Source of the DNA: an uncultured Pirellula sp.
Lineage (GTDB): Bacteria; Planctomycetota; Planctomycetia; Pirellulales; Pirellulaceae
DNA length: 64,000 nucleotides
Assembly: GCA_903892355.1 (NCBI GenBank)
Contig: CAITIE010000088.1
Location: 1-64,000 of the forward strand
Direction: 5' to 3'
Shown here: positions 27,133-36,325 of the stretch, piece after piece
Numbering within the stretch: position 1 is the stretch's first letter
Layout of the letters: each line of letters begins with the position of its first letter
Notes under the pieces: generated by a model
Database searches by the model: none
What the model was told of the DNA's origin: nothing
What the model saw: only the letters and a program-made list of their open reading frames with translations
Program-made: the position numbers and the translations under genes

Positions 27133-28803
27133 CTAGCCCCAAAGCGCAGACGCGAAAAGGGCGGGAAGCCTGGTTGCAACGGGTCGCTGGTAGAGCGAAA
27201 CCAACCGCCTTGCGGTAGACAATGCATTGCCGTGCGTTGAAAACCAGACTGGCTTCGGGAAATTTACCAGCGGTCCTTTGAGAATCGCTTTGTCGTATTG
27301 ATCCAAAAGGAATGTGTTGTGGACACTTCCGATTCCACTCTCCGCATGATCCAGCGTGGCCCCAGGATATCCGCCCCAAGGTGGCGTCAGCAAGCTATAG
27401 GCTAAGGCAGACCATTGATTGATACAAACACTACCATAACGCATCCCAAGAAGAATCCGGCGGAGTAGTTCGGAGTGTTTGGATGCAAAAGAATCAGGAA
27501 GTGTTATCGAAGCACAAAGAGTGCCCGACAGCCGATCGTTCGCAAACTCAACCGCGGCCTCCAGAAAGTCTTCCGGATCCGCCCCGTCGATCGCGATCTC
27601 CGCGCACACCCCGACAAATGATTCTTCACAGAACAGCAGCGGGCGTTCCTCGATGCGTTGGTTCGTCAGGAACGTCCATGGAAGTGAATTGTGGTCATCG
27701 ACGTCAGTATTCAGGCCTGTGGCGCGACGAAATCGCTCGAGAGAACCGGGATAGTACGCTGGGCGTCGTGGAGTGTTCTCGAGGTACTTGCGAATCAAGC
27801 TAAGAAATGTATCGCGTTGACGCCACTGTGGCCAAGTGATAACGACGCGGGTGGACAAGCAATTGTATGCGGCGTTATTAGTGATCGAGGAGGCAATGTG
27901 CTGTGCTTGGGAGTGCAATTGCTTGGCCGTATACTCTCCTGGGACCACGATCCATGGGGAGACATTCCCGAGCTCGCTCGTAATAGGTTTGTCGAGAAAC
28001 GGTCTCGCCTCCGCTTTGCGTTGCTCCCGCTCCTCGGGACTTTTCCCCCAAACAATCGCGTCGTGGGATTGGATGGAGCCCGTGATATGGATGTCGGTAA
28101 CTTTCGGATGATGAATCAGTTCATGTCCCACAGATCCGTCACCGGTGATGATGCACAGCATCCCAGCGGAGATCATCGGTTCAAAGGCGTGCTCAAAGAT
28201 GGGCTTGAGATACTCGTTTACTGGATTCATTTTAAGTATCACACGCGCTCGATCGAACAAGATTCGATGCAAACTGTCTGTCGCTGGGACACTCGATACG
28301 TTTCCTGCTCCAAGTATCGCAGATACACGACTCGAGGACTTACCTCTAGCTGCGTCTAAGAGTCTTCCATGAATGTCGGTTGCTTCCACCCCTTCTTGCA
28401 TGAGTACCGTTGCGGATAACCCAAGAAAGGTAGTTCGGTCCCACAGTTGATTCGTAGGGAAAATGGGAACGACGACGCGTTGATCTTGGTTGGTCCGTAT
28501 TCGTCCCGGCAAGGAGGGTTTGCCTTGAAGTGAGATCTGTTCAAGCGTCTTAGATGCAAGATGCAGGAATCGTGCCACCACAACTGGGCCGGCTAGCATT
28601 TCCTCGGCTAGCACATCGCGTCGACCATTGCATTGCTTTGCATTAGCTCCAACCTCCGACCATTCCTCGGCAACTTCAACGACTGCCTCGATACAGCGAT
28701 GGCAAAGCGCGATCCGATAGTCGAGCGAAAAGGTCTTGTCCATTGAGGATGGATTGTTCGCGATAGAATGGGTAACTGATGCGATTGCGGATTCGATGGA
28801 CAT
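27133..28803 (-). CDS. Aldehyde dehydrogenase superfamily protein
   Basis: A 556-residue NAD(P)-dependent dehydrogenase-like protein. The catalytic glutamate region is ITSELGNVSPWIVV and the catalytic cysteine is in NNAAYNCLSTRVVI. The cofactor region includes VTDIHITGS. I place the start at the ATG ending at 28803 (MSIESAIASVTHSI), because the preceding 26 residues look unconserved. The sequence is divergent from classic ALDHs, with an unusual N-terminal half, so the substrate is unknown. Some proteins of this kind are annotated as acyl-CoA reductase-like. It converges on cheR with only 24 bases between stops and has no same-strand neighbour. Confidence 0.82.
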   Translation of the reverse strand: MSIESAIASVTHSIANNPSSMDKTFSLDYRIALCHRCIEAVVEVAEEWSEVGANAKQCNGRRDVLAEEMLAGPVVVARFLHLASKTLEQISLQGKPSLPGRIRTNQDQRVVVPIFPTNQLWDRTTFLGLSATVLMQEGVEATDIHGRLLDAARGKSSSRVSAILGAGNVSSVPATDSLHRILFDRARVILKMNPVNEYLKPIFEHAFEPMISAGMLCIITGDGSVGHELIHHPKVTDIHITGSIQSHDAIVWGKSPEEREQRKAEARPFLDKPITSELGNVSPWIVVPGEYTAKQLHSQAQHIASSITNNAAYNCLSTRVVITWPQWRQRDTFLSLIRKYLENTPRRPAYYPGSLERFRRATGLNTDVDDHNSLPWTFLTNQRIEERPLLFCEESFVGVCAEIAIDGADPEDFLEAAVEFANDRLSGTLCASITLPDSFASKHSELLRRILLGMRYGSVCINQWSALAYSLLTPPWGGYPGATLDHAESGIGSVHNTFLLDQYDKAILKGPLVNFPKPVWFSTHGNALSTARRLVSLYQRPVATRLPALFASALWG

Positions 28804-29164
28804 CACTAACTCATTCGGCTTGGGATGGTTACAAAGGTGTGATTTGCATGTGTGCCGTTCCCCATCGAGGCAGATTTGCACATGGAATTCGAACGGCGGT
28901 TGGGTAAAAACGGAGGAGAGAGAGGGGCAAGATCCACTTGATCGAACCCGCGTCTACTTCACCGTATTCTCGCTTCCAACACGGTACCCGCAGCATTCGC
29001 CTTAGGAGTTTCATCCGTGGGATGGGGGTGAATTTTCAGTTTTTGCCGTTTGCTGAGTCTAAATTTTATGGGGTTGTGCTACAAGACGGGCGATGGCAGA
29101 TAAATGCCGACAGCGGTAATGATTTGTTCGACTTTCCTATCATCGTTGGTCGGTCCATAATTAC
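28804..29164. other. Divergent intergenic region, ALDH-like / GH2
   Basis: About 360 bases between divergent genes. Only short unconserved frames are present. It should hold both promoters and the leader of the GH2 gene, whose start codon is itself uncertain. No operator or riboswitch was recognised. Confidence 0.45.
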
Positions 29165-32100
29165 GTGGGCGTCCACGCCACGAAACTTTGTCCAAGCTCG
29201 AAAGTGCAGATAGTGTTGAAAATTCGTTTTTCAGAGACGTGTTTCTTCTCGAGACGTCCTACTCCTCGGGTTTTGTTCTTCGCATGGACTTGGTGCATTG
29301 CATGGGTGGCGTGGCACATCCCATCGGTCGTGGTTGCCCAATTCCCCAACGGGAACTCCATTCTGGTCGATGGAGATCAACGCGATCATCTACGGATTAT
29401 TGCCAGCCAAGTTCCGCCGGCGACGAAGGTGGAGGGTCTCAGCGTGAGTTCGCTCGACGAGGGCTGGGAGTTTCGTCGAGACGGGGAAACTCATTGGAAA
29501 CCGGTTCGAGTTCCGGCCACGTTCGAGTCCCATGAGGGAGTTCTCTTTGATGGTGTAGGCTGGTATCGAAGAACATGGAAGCGAATGGAGCTCGACGTGT
29601 CAACTCAACACTTGCAAGCGTTGGTGCGATTTCAAGGTTCAGCGACAAAAACGAAGGTCTGGTGCAATGGAGAATTGGTAGCCGAACATTTAGGAGGTTG
29701 GACCCCGTTCGTCTGCGATATTTCGAAGTTTCTATTCAAGCAATTTTCGGAGAACGAAACGAGCAGGGACGCGGATAGCGATGATCTGCCAATCGTGGAA
29801 TCGAGCACCGAGAAAGCCTTGAACGATTCAGTGGAATTGTTGGTCCACGTCGACGAACTGGTTGGGCATAACTCCCAAGGGTTTCTGCCAGTGTTTGCGC
29901 CCCATTTCGGTGGGCTTTGGAAGCCTGTGGAACTATTGATTCGGTACCCGGTGGGAATCGATGCTGAGCGTGTTCATGTATGGGGGGATCTGGAATCATC
30001 GATGTTGAATTACGACGTGCCCTTACGTTGCTATGACCTGCCAGCTATCCGTAACTTCCTGGATGCAAGGAAAACATATTTCGTCCGTATTGAGCACGCA
30101 CCCGCACCAAAGCGGGCCGTCGATCCGGGAGATAGCGATACCGCAACCGAACCTGCGCATCGAGTGTGGGCACAGACAGTTCGAATGCTGACACCAGCAG
30201 AGCTGAACCGATTGCTCGACGAAGGCGTGTGCGCGCTGTCGGGTTCGATCCATGTGCCAGAGCCGATCGTTTGGGCCCCGGAGTCCCCTGGGCTATATGA
30301 CCTTAGGATCTCGATTCGAGAAGGCGCACTGGATGAATCGGTGGTTGTGGATGGTAATGATCCTGCGGAACTGCATTGGTTTCATACCAAGGCTGCGTTT
30401 CGAAGCTTTCGTGCCGACGGTGATCAACTCTTTCTCAACGGTAAGCCGTTGGCCATTCGAGGGGTTTTGAATTGGGGTTACGCTCCGCCAAGTACCGCAC
30501 CGAGCCTGGACCCCAATCATTGGCGGGCCGAGTTGCAATTGGTGAAGGATTATGGGTTCAATCTGGTCAAGTTCTGCCTGTGGATTCCTCCAAAAGGGTA
30601 TTTGGAGATGGCCGACGAAATGGGCGTGCTCGTGTGGATGGAGTATCCAACATGGCATTCAAAATGGACGAAGGATCAGCTACCGACGTTATCTCGTGAA
30701 TTTGATGAGTTTTTCTTTTATGACCGCAATCACCCAAGCGTGATTCTGCGCAGTCTCACGTGTGAGACGGGGCCCAGCGCCGACATTGAGGTTATCCGCG
30801 CTCTTTATGATCAATGCCATGACCGAATTCCAAATTCCGTCGTTGAAGACGACAGCAGTTGGATTCAGTGGAATCGAGTGAATGATTTTTATGATGATCA
30901 TCCTTACGGAAACAATCATACCTGGTCCGCAACGTTAGATAGTTTGAAGCGATATATCGCTGACCACGGTAAGAAACCCCTGGTGCTAGGTGAGGCCATT
31001 GCTGCGGATACTTGGGTTGTACCGAACTCGCTGGATTCTCAGATCGGAAACTCGCCGACGGAGTTATTGCAGAATGTAAAGCGAGGCGATCTCGAGCAGG
31101 CGTTTTGGTTGCCCCTCGCGTACCGCTCCAACCAAGAATGGGCAGAGGCCCGAACTCGAGACATGGGTGGTGAAGCGGTGACTCGTCTCGAAGCGGATTC
31201 AAAGCGGTATGCGATGTTGATGCGAAAGTATCAAATCGAATCCTACCGCAACCAAATTCCATTCGGTGGCTACGTCGTTTCGGTGATCAGGGATTTTCCG
31301 TTCGCCGCAATGGGATTGTTGGATTATCGGGGCATGCCGAAATGGGAAAACGATGTTTGGAATTGGCATGGCGCGCACATGTTCGTCGTGAAGACACCCG
31401 GTGACCGGCGTAGCTTTTGGGCGGACGCCCCTTTTCAGGGAAAGATATTCCTCGAGGGGAGCTTTGGCGTCCCCGCCCGGCGCACGGAAGGCGACGGTCT
31501 CGCTAGTACGCCGAAAGGGACGCCGCCACTCGATTTGTTGCTGCGGCAAACATGGACCTGCGGAGATCGAGTAATTCAATTTATTCGAACTCTCGATGTT
31601 TCAGCATTCGAACGAGTGGACCCAACTGCCTCGGGGGATAGCCGAGTTGAGGATGCTCGTTGGAGGTTAAAGCCGTTTGATGTGATTTCCCGTTTTGACG
31701 ACTCTGATACAGCGGTAGTGAGCGATCTGAGAAACTCCTCTGAATGTTGGAATCTTGAAATTCGATTGATGGATGGAGATACAACACTCTGCCAAAACAA
31801 TTGGGATTTTTGGCGGTTGCCCAAACCGAGCAAACTCAGCGATGAGGATCGTGGAAGAATCTCTTTGAGCATTCAAGGGAATTGCTCGACAGCAGTTCGG
31901 AAAGCTCTCGAATTTGTTGATTCTGAGTTAGGGTTGCAATCTGAGCTTGGTATCAACGTCGTCGAAGAGCGTTCTGCAGTGCATGAGCGCGCGGGGATTG
32001 CCATCCAAATCGCGAGTCGATTCGATCGAGAGCTTGTTGATTTTCTTGAGCAAGGCGGGCGGGTACTGATGCTACCGGATGGCCAGAGCGGTAGCTTTCC

Positions 32101-33004
32101 TCTTACCGATCATTGGTTCCTTCGAGGCGGTCCTATTGTCAACTCCGAATCTTCTTGGAATCAGCGCCATCCGATGGTGAGAGATTTGCAGCATTTTGAT
32201 TTAGCAGGGCGCGTTGTACCTGATGTAGCGTGGTTGGATGAAATGACTCCTATGGTGATGTTGTGGGATAACCATGACATTGCATCGGTTAAAACACATG
32301 GTCTCGTATTCGCGTGCCGTTTTGGCAAGGGGCTTCTTCTAGTGGATGCCTTGCAGCATGGCGACGCTGCGAATGCAGCGGGGATGACCATGTTGGCGGA
32401 TGATTTGCGCTGGTTGGTCGAACAAGGCATGGTCGAGTCAGATCATACGAGCAAAAAATCCCGTATTGCCGAAATGGAACCAGAGTCGATACGGAGCATT
32501 AGGGACAAATTGCAGGAGAAGGTGATCAGTCTCATCGATCTGGATTGGCGTTTTCTTCCCGATCCTAAGAATGAGGGGATCGAGCGTGGTTGGAATAAAC
32601 TCGAACTCGAAACTAGCGAATCTGCGGATTGGAAAGAGATTCGTATTGGTAAACATTGGGATGCTCAAGGCTATGGTGGATTGGACGGTTGGGCTTGGTA
32701 TCGCGTGGATATCCCTATTCCTGTCGATTGGCGTGAGGGAGCGTTATACCTTTGGGTGGATGGAGCGGACGATTACATCGAAGTGTTTGCGGATGGCGAA
32801 CTCATCGGATCCTCGGGAGATCGTGAAGCACGAGAGACGGCATTTGAACAACGCAGCAGTTTCAAGCTAGCGGATCGAGGGCCAGAGAGAGAGGTTGTTA
32901 CGATTGCTATTCGGGTCGAGGATTGGCAAGGTGCAGGTGGATTGTTCCGACCGATCTGGCTGTCGAATATCGACCGTCGGGATCGTCGAGAGCGTTTGAA
33001 GTAG
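29165..33004 (+). CDS. Exported glycoside hydrolase family 2 protein, multidomain
   Basis: A protein of up to 1279 residues. No ATG exists near the start. The frame opens at GTG 29165, but GTG 29213 or TTG 29216 would place the hydrophobic segment VLFFAWTWCIAWVAW closer to the N-terminus, as in a signal peptide. A GH2 sugar-binding domain follows (about 90-250, YRRTWKRMEL), then an immunoglobulin-like linker and a TIM barrel from about 410 (LFLNGKPLAIRGVLNWG). Glu534 in LTCETG and Glu610 in VLGEAI are 76 residues apart, matching the acid/base-nucleophile spacing of LacZ. Asn normally precedes the acid/base, and here it is Cys. A GATase-like region (about 900-1080) and a C-terminal beta-sandwich (about 1125-1270) follow. 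Substrate unknown. Confidence 0.85.
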   Translation: MGVHATKLCPSSKVQIVLKIRFSETCFFSRRPTPRVLFFAWTWCIAWVAWHIPSVVVAQFPNGNSILVDGDQRDHLRIIASQVPPATKVEGLSVSSLDEGWEFRRDGETHWKPVRVPATFESHEGVLFDGVGWYRRTWKRMELDVSTQHLQALVRFQGSATKTKVWCNGELVAEHLGGWTPFVCDISKFLFKQFSENETSRDADSDDLPIVESSTEKALNDSVELLVHVDELVGHNSQGFLPVFAPHFGGLWKPVELLIRYPVGIDAERVHVWGDLESSMLNYDVPLRCYDLPAIRNFLDARKTYFVRIEHAPAPKRAVDPGDSDTATEPAHRVWAQTVRMLTPAELNRLLDEGVCALSGSIHVPEPIVWAPESPGLYDLRISIREGALDESVVVDGNDPAELHWFHTKAAFRSFRADGDQLFLNGKPLAIRGVLNWGYAPPSTAPSLDPNHWRAELQLVKDYGFNLVKFCLWIPPKGYLEMADEMGVLVWMEYPTWHSKWTKDQLPTLSREFDEFFFYDRNHPSVILRSLTCETGPSADIEVIRALYDQCHDRIPNSVVEDDSSWIQWNRVNDFYDDHPYGNNHTWSATLDSLKRYIADHGKKPLVLGEAIAADTWVVPNSLDSQIGNSPTELLQNVKRGDLEQAFWLPLAYRSNQEWAEARTRDMGGEAVTRLEADSKRYAMLMRKYQIESYRNQIPFGGYVVSVIRDFPFAAMGLLDYRGMPKWENDVWNWHGAHMFVVKTPGDRRSFWADAPFQGKIFLEGSFGVPARRTEGDGLASTPKGTPPLDLLLRQTWTCGDRVIQFIRTLDVSAFERVDPTASGDSRVEDARWRLKPFDVISRFDDSDTAVVSDLRNSSECWNLEIRLMDGDTTLCQNNWDFWRLPKPSKLSDEDRGRISLSIQGNCSTAVRKALEFVDSELGLQSELGINVVEERSAVHERAGIAIQIASRFDRELVDFLEQGGRVLMLPDGQSGSFPLTDHWFLRGGPIVNSESSWNQRHPMVRDLQHFDLAGRVVPDVAWLDEMTPMVMLWDNHDIASVKTHGLVFACRFGKGLLLVDALQHGDAANAAGMTMLADDLRWLVEQGMVESDHTSKKSRIAEMEPESIRSIRDKLQEKVISLIDLDWRFLPDPKNEGIERGWNKLELETSESADWKEIRIGKHWDAQGYGGLDGWAWYRVDIPIPVDWREGALYLWVDGADDYIEVFADGELIGSSGDREARETAFEQRSSFKLADRGPEREVVTIAIRVEDWQGAGGLFRPIWLSNIDRRDRRERLK

Positions 33005-33450
33005 GACAGATAGTTCCTTCGTGCAACCTTAAAACCCGCCGATTGCAAGCGAAAGGCAATGGGCCTCATGAAGAGGCAGCGTTGTTGCATCGCTATGAGT
33101 CAAGAACGACCTGTTCTTGCGCATTGTTTTGGGATGCTGCATCAATAACCCCGACTGCATTGCGTCTCTTCTTTTTCTTCTGATCCATAAAAGGTTGCTG
33201 CGGTTGCTTTTGAGTTCGGGGTGATCTGAAAAAAGTGGGCATGGTTCCGTGAAATAATCGCGTCGAGGGCAAGCTGAAATGACAGTGGGTCCTTGAGGCT
33301 ACCCAATGTCCATATGCCATGGAAGGGTGAATGATCGCTACGTGCGATACAGGTGCTACCAATGTGTCCCATCTGGGGGGATCGTGTTCCGGCAATCCAA
33401 CCTCGTTAGCGCCCGTGACCTAGGCTAAATGACAGTACGGTAATACCTGT
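33005..33450. other. Intergenic region between GH2 and acyltransferase genes
   Basis: 446 bases with no supported gene. A 100-codon minus-strand frame at 33093-33395 has a Lys-rich, low-complexity middle and no recognisable domain, so it is not called. A/T-rich and C/T-rich tracts occur near 33160-33180. The right end must contain the promoter of the acyltransferase gene. A structured RNA cannot be excluded by eye. Confidence 0.4.
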
Positions 33451-34554
33451 GTGGTGAAATTGATGTTGCAAACGTTACGATCGGAAGATGAGTTAGGACC
33501 ATGGCTCGATGACTGGAGACGGTTGGCGGGTGGGATACCATTTCGCCAACCGGAATGGTTGTTGCCGTGGTTTCGAAATTTCTCAAACGAGTCGTCTGAA
33601 CTTCACATCACGATTGCGACGGATGAGGAGGGGAGGCTTCGCGCTTTGGTTCCCCTCTATTTTGATGCATCGTCCCAGGCACTTCGCTTGTTAGGAGATG
33701 GGCTTGTTTGTAGCGACTATACGGGGGTTCTATCGGATGATCATTATCTCGATGGGAATCTCTTGACACTCGTCGTTGATTATCTCCTCGGGGACTCAAC
33801 GGATGTTTCGCTGTGGAAGACAATCTATTTCGAAGCGATCGATCCTACCGATAGAGAACTACAATGGATTCGGAGGGAACTGACCTCTCGCAAGGCAAAC
33901 CTTTTCGAGACTAATTCAGCGAATACATGGGCTGTGGATCTGGGTGAAGGTTGGAGCCATTTTTTAGCATCGGTTTCGAAGAACTCTCGCAAGACATTCC
34001 GAAAACGAGCGGAGGATTTGGGAAAAGTCCGGGTACGATGGGTAAGCGATTTCCAGGACTTTGAAGAGTTCTTACCGATCTTGATCGAACTTCATCAACG
34101 CCGCCGTCAATCGGTGGGTGATCCTGGTTGTTTTGCCGACCATCGATTCGAGCCATTTCTTAGCGAGGTGGCCTCGGGTTTGATCGCGAGGAATCAGTTA
34201 CAAGCGTTCACACTGTGGATGAATGACGCTCCAATCGCCGCAGAGATCGGATTCCGCTCTCGAGACCGATGGTTCTGCTATCAGTCTGGAATCGATCCCG
34301 ACTATCTAGAGCACGAGCCAGGTAAGCTCGCAAATGTCTTTATTCTTCGCGATGCTGAGAGGTTTGGGATACGATACGTTGATTTCTTGAGAGGGGATGA
34401 GCCTTACAAGCAACTTCTCAAAGCGAATCCAACACCTGTACAAGATTGGATCTTCACTCGACCAAATCTTGACGGAGCCGCACGACACTTCTGGATGAGT
34501 TCTCGTGACAAAGTGAAGCACTTGGCGAGGCAGGTGATTCGTAAGGTTCGGTAA
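33451..34554 (+). CDS. CelD/BcsL-like GNAT acyltransferase
   Basis: A 367-residue protein of the BioF2-like (Acetyltransf_6) group, associated with exopolysaccharide synthesis. Landmarks are FRQPEWLLPWFRNF near the N-terminus, FLASVSKNSRKTFRKRAEDL in the middle, GDPGCFADHRFEPFL, and the C-terminal core IRYVDFLRGDEPYKQLL. The start is uncertain: GTG at 33451 or 33454, or ATG at 33463, are all possible. It is paralogous to the gene at 41970-43115, which shares GCFA and RGDE-YK motifs in the same order. It stands alone, convergent with the H-NOX kinase. The acyl donor and acceptor are unknown. Confidence 0.8.
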   Translation: MVKLMLQTLRSEDELGPWLDDWRRLAGGIPFRQPEWLLPWFRNFSNESSELHITIATDEEGRLRALVPLYFDASSQALRLLGDGLVCSDYTGVLSDDHYLDGNLLTLVVDYLLGDSTDVSLWKTIYFEAIDPTDRELQWIRRELTSRKANLFETNSANTWAVDLGEGWSHFLASVSKNSRKTFRKRAEDLGKVRVRWVSDFQDFEEFLPILIELHQRRRQSVGDPGCFADHRFEPFLSEVASGLIARNQLQAFTLWMNDAPIAAEIGFRSRDRWFCYQSGIDPDYLEHEPGKLANVFILRDAERFGIRYVDFLRGDEPYKQLLKANPTPVQDWIFTRPNLDGAARHFWMSSRDKVKHLARQVIRKVR

Positions 34555-34603
34555 AGAATTACGGGAGACCAATCGAACGGCTAGTGTCCGATCGGGGTAA
34601 TGT

Positions 34604-36184
34604 TTATTCCCCTGCCGAAGTTTCGAACTGTTCGAGTCGGGATGCTACCTCAGACATAGATTCTGGTCTTTTCGTTTTGTCTTTCTCCAACATGGCCATG
34701 ACAAAATTTGACAGAGACTCCGGAATGCTCGCAATCGAAGAGGGTGGGTCTGGAATCCCCGAGACGGTCGGGAATTCATCTCCGTTTTCTGTTTTTGAAA
34801 ATGGCTGTTGGCCGCAAAGCATCCAATACAGGATACAACCCAGACTGAAAATGTCACATCGTACGTCGAGACCCACCTCACCGCGAACTTGTTCCGGGGC
34901 CATGTACGACGGAGTCCCGATGACACCACCGACTCGCGTAATTCCACTGGACTTACTTCCGGCTTTTGGGATTGCTCTCACCAAACCGAAATCCAAAAGT
35001 TTCACTCGGTCCGACGGGGATTCGAGCCAAACATTGCCAGGTTTCAAATCACGATGGATATAATCGATTTTGTGAAGGGCTTGAACTCCATACGCGATCT
35101 CTTTCCCAATCCTGAGAGCCTCTGGGAATGGAATGCTGCCGCCATGACTAAGTCGCTCTTCCAGCGAGATCCCTTGAAGGCACTCCATCACCATAAACGG
35201 TAGATCGTTAATCGTTCCGATATCGTGAACTGTTGCTACCTGGGGACACACGATCGCGACCATCGCTTTGGCTTCGCGAAGAAATCGCAATCGAACCGAC
35301 TCAATGTTGAGTAGCGAAGGGCGTAGTAGTTTAATGGCAACGGTCCGACCGAGTCGTGTGTCTTCCGCTTGATAAACGATCCCCATGCCACCTGCCCCGA
35401 GTAATCTCACGACTCGAAAATGGTTGATCATCGAGATCTGGTTGCTAGCGTTGACGTGTACGAGCAGCTTGATGGCGTTGATGTCCGCTTGGATTGAAGT
35501 GTCGAGAGGTGCATTATTTCCAGCTCCAACTGAAAATTCAAGTTTCTGGGCGTCGTCGACCTTTTCTTGTAGATCTCTAGAATCGATAACCTGCGTGTTT
35601 TCTGAAGATAGTGGCCCATCGGTACCAATCGTATCGTCGTAGGATGCGATCTTTGTAATTTCGAACACACAGTAAGGCGCCCCGTCGAGCATGCACGCAG
35701 TCTTCTCGATGGTGATTACTTCGCGATAATACCTCGCTACTCCGTCGACGATACCTCGCAGCAGACCACACATTTGGCGGTGCGAAGAGTAAATGATCTG
35801 TATCCTATCTTTACCGTCACGGATGCAGTCGAGTACGGGTGGATGGGCGCCTGGGTTGCCGACTCTCACTGCAGAATGGATGATTCCCTCGACGTTTTCA
35901 ATCAAGTCGATCGTACCCCAGTTCTGGGGGAGGCGATTCCGGTAGAGGTTCATCAAATCAGGCGCAATCCCACGACCGATGGTGGTGAGGACTTCTTGCG
36001 TGGGCAGTTCCAGCAATTTCGCCGCGGCACCGACGATCGCTATCGCATCTTCATCGGGGTACGATTTTGCTGGGCTATAGGATTTCCCATCGACACCTGC
36101 TTCCGACGTCAATGATTTCCAGACATCGTTCCCGAATTCTTTTTGGACAAATTTTTGGACGTAGGTAAATACGAGTCCATGCAT
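34604..36184 (-). CDS. H-NOX (haem NO-binding) domain fused to Ser/Thr protein kinase
   Basis: A 526-residue soluble protein. Residues 1-180 form an H-NOX/HNOB domain: start MHGLVFTYVQKFVQKEFG, SYPDED (41-46), haem-ligand His103 in VEGIIHSAV, Pro115-Pro116, and the propionate-binding Y-x-S-x-R as Tyr132-Ser134-Arg136 (YSSHR). These are one residue from the numbering of Thermoanaerobacter H-NOX (His102; Tyr131/Ser133/Arg135). The distal tyrosine of O2-binding members aligns with Leu141, so NO selectivity is predicted. A linker (180-255) precedes a complete Hanks kinase: GAGGMGIVY, Lys285, Glu304, HRDLKPGN (377-384), DFG (398-400) and APE (429-431). No membrane segment or C-terminal extension is present. 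The inferred role is haem/NO control of Ser/Thr phosphorylation. It follows a cyanophycinase-like gene by 141 bases. Confidence 0.9.
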   Translation of the reverse strand: MHGLVFTYVQKFVQKEFGNDVWKSLTSEAGVDGKSYSPAKSYPDEDAIAIVGAAAKLLELPTQEVLTTIGRGIAPDLMNLYRNRLPQNWGTIDLIENVEGIIHSAVRVGNPGAHPPVLDCIRDGKDRIQIIYSSHRQMCGLLRGIVDGVARYYREVITIEKTACMLDGAPYCVFEITKIASYDDTIGTDGPLSSENTQVIDSRDLQEKVDDAQKLEFSVGAGNNAPLDTSIQADINAIKLLVHVNASNQISMINHFRVVRLLGAGGMGIVYQAEDTRLGRTVAIKLLRPSLLNIESVRLRFLREAKAMVAIVCPQVATVHDIGTINDLPFMVMECLQGISLEERLSHGGSIPFPEALRIGKEIAYGVQALHKIDYIHRDLKPGNVWLESPSDRVKLLDFGLVRAIPKAGSKSSGITRVGGVIGTPSYMAPEQVRGEVGLDVRCDIFSLGCILYWMLCGQQPFSKTENGDEFPTVSGIPDPPSSIASIPESLSNFVMAMLEKDKTKRPESMSEVASRLEQFETSAGE

Positions 36185-36325
36185 TTTTATTTTCCGTGTC
36201 TTTTCGCGTTCGGAAAGCGGGTTTTATTTGACGAAATAATACAGTAAATGGATTCAACTAAGTGCACTCGACTTGAACTTTCAATGTTTTTTCGAGCACA
36301 CGTTTTTTTCGGGGGAATGTTTTTC

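Noticed and set aside
26251-28803. Aldehyde dehydrogenase-like gene as part of the che operon
   Set aside because: It is on the opposite strand and convergent with cheR, so it is a separate unit.
33093-33395. 100-codon minus-strand frame between GH2 and the acyltransferase
   Set aside because: Contains a Lys-run and low-complexity sequence, no domain, and is overlapped by another frame of similar quality.
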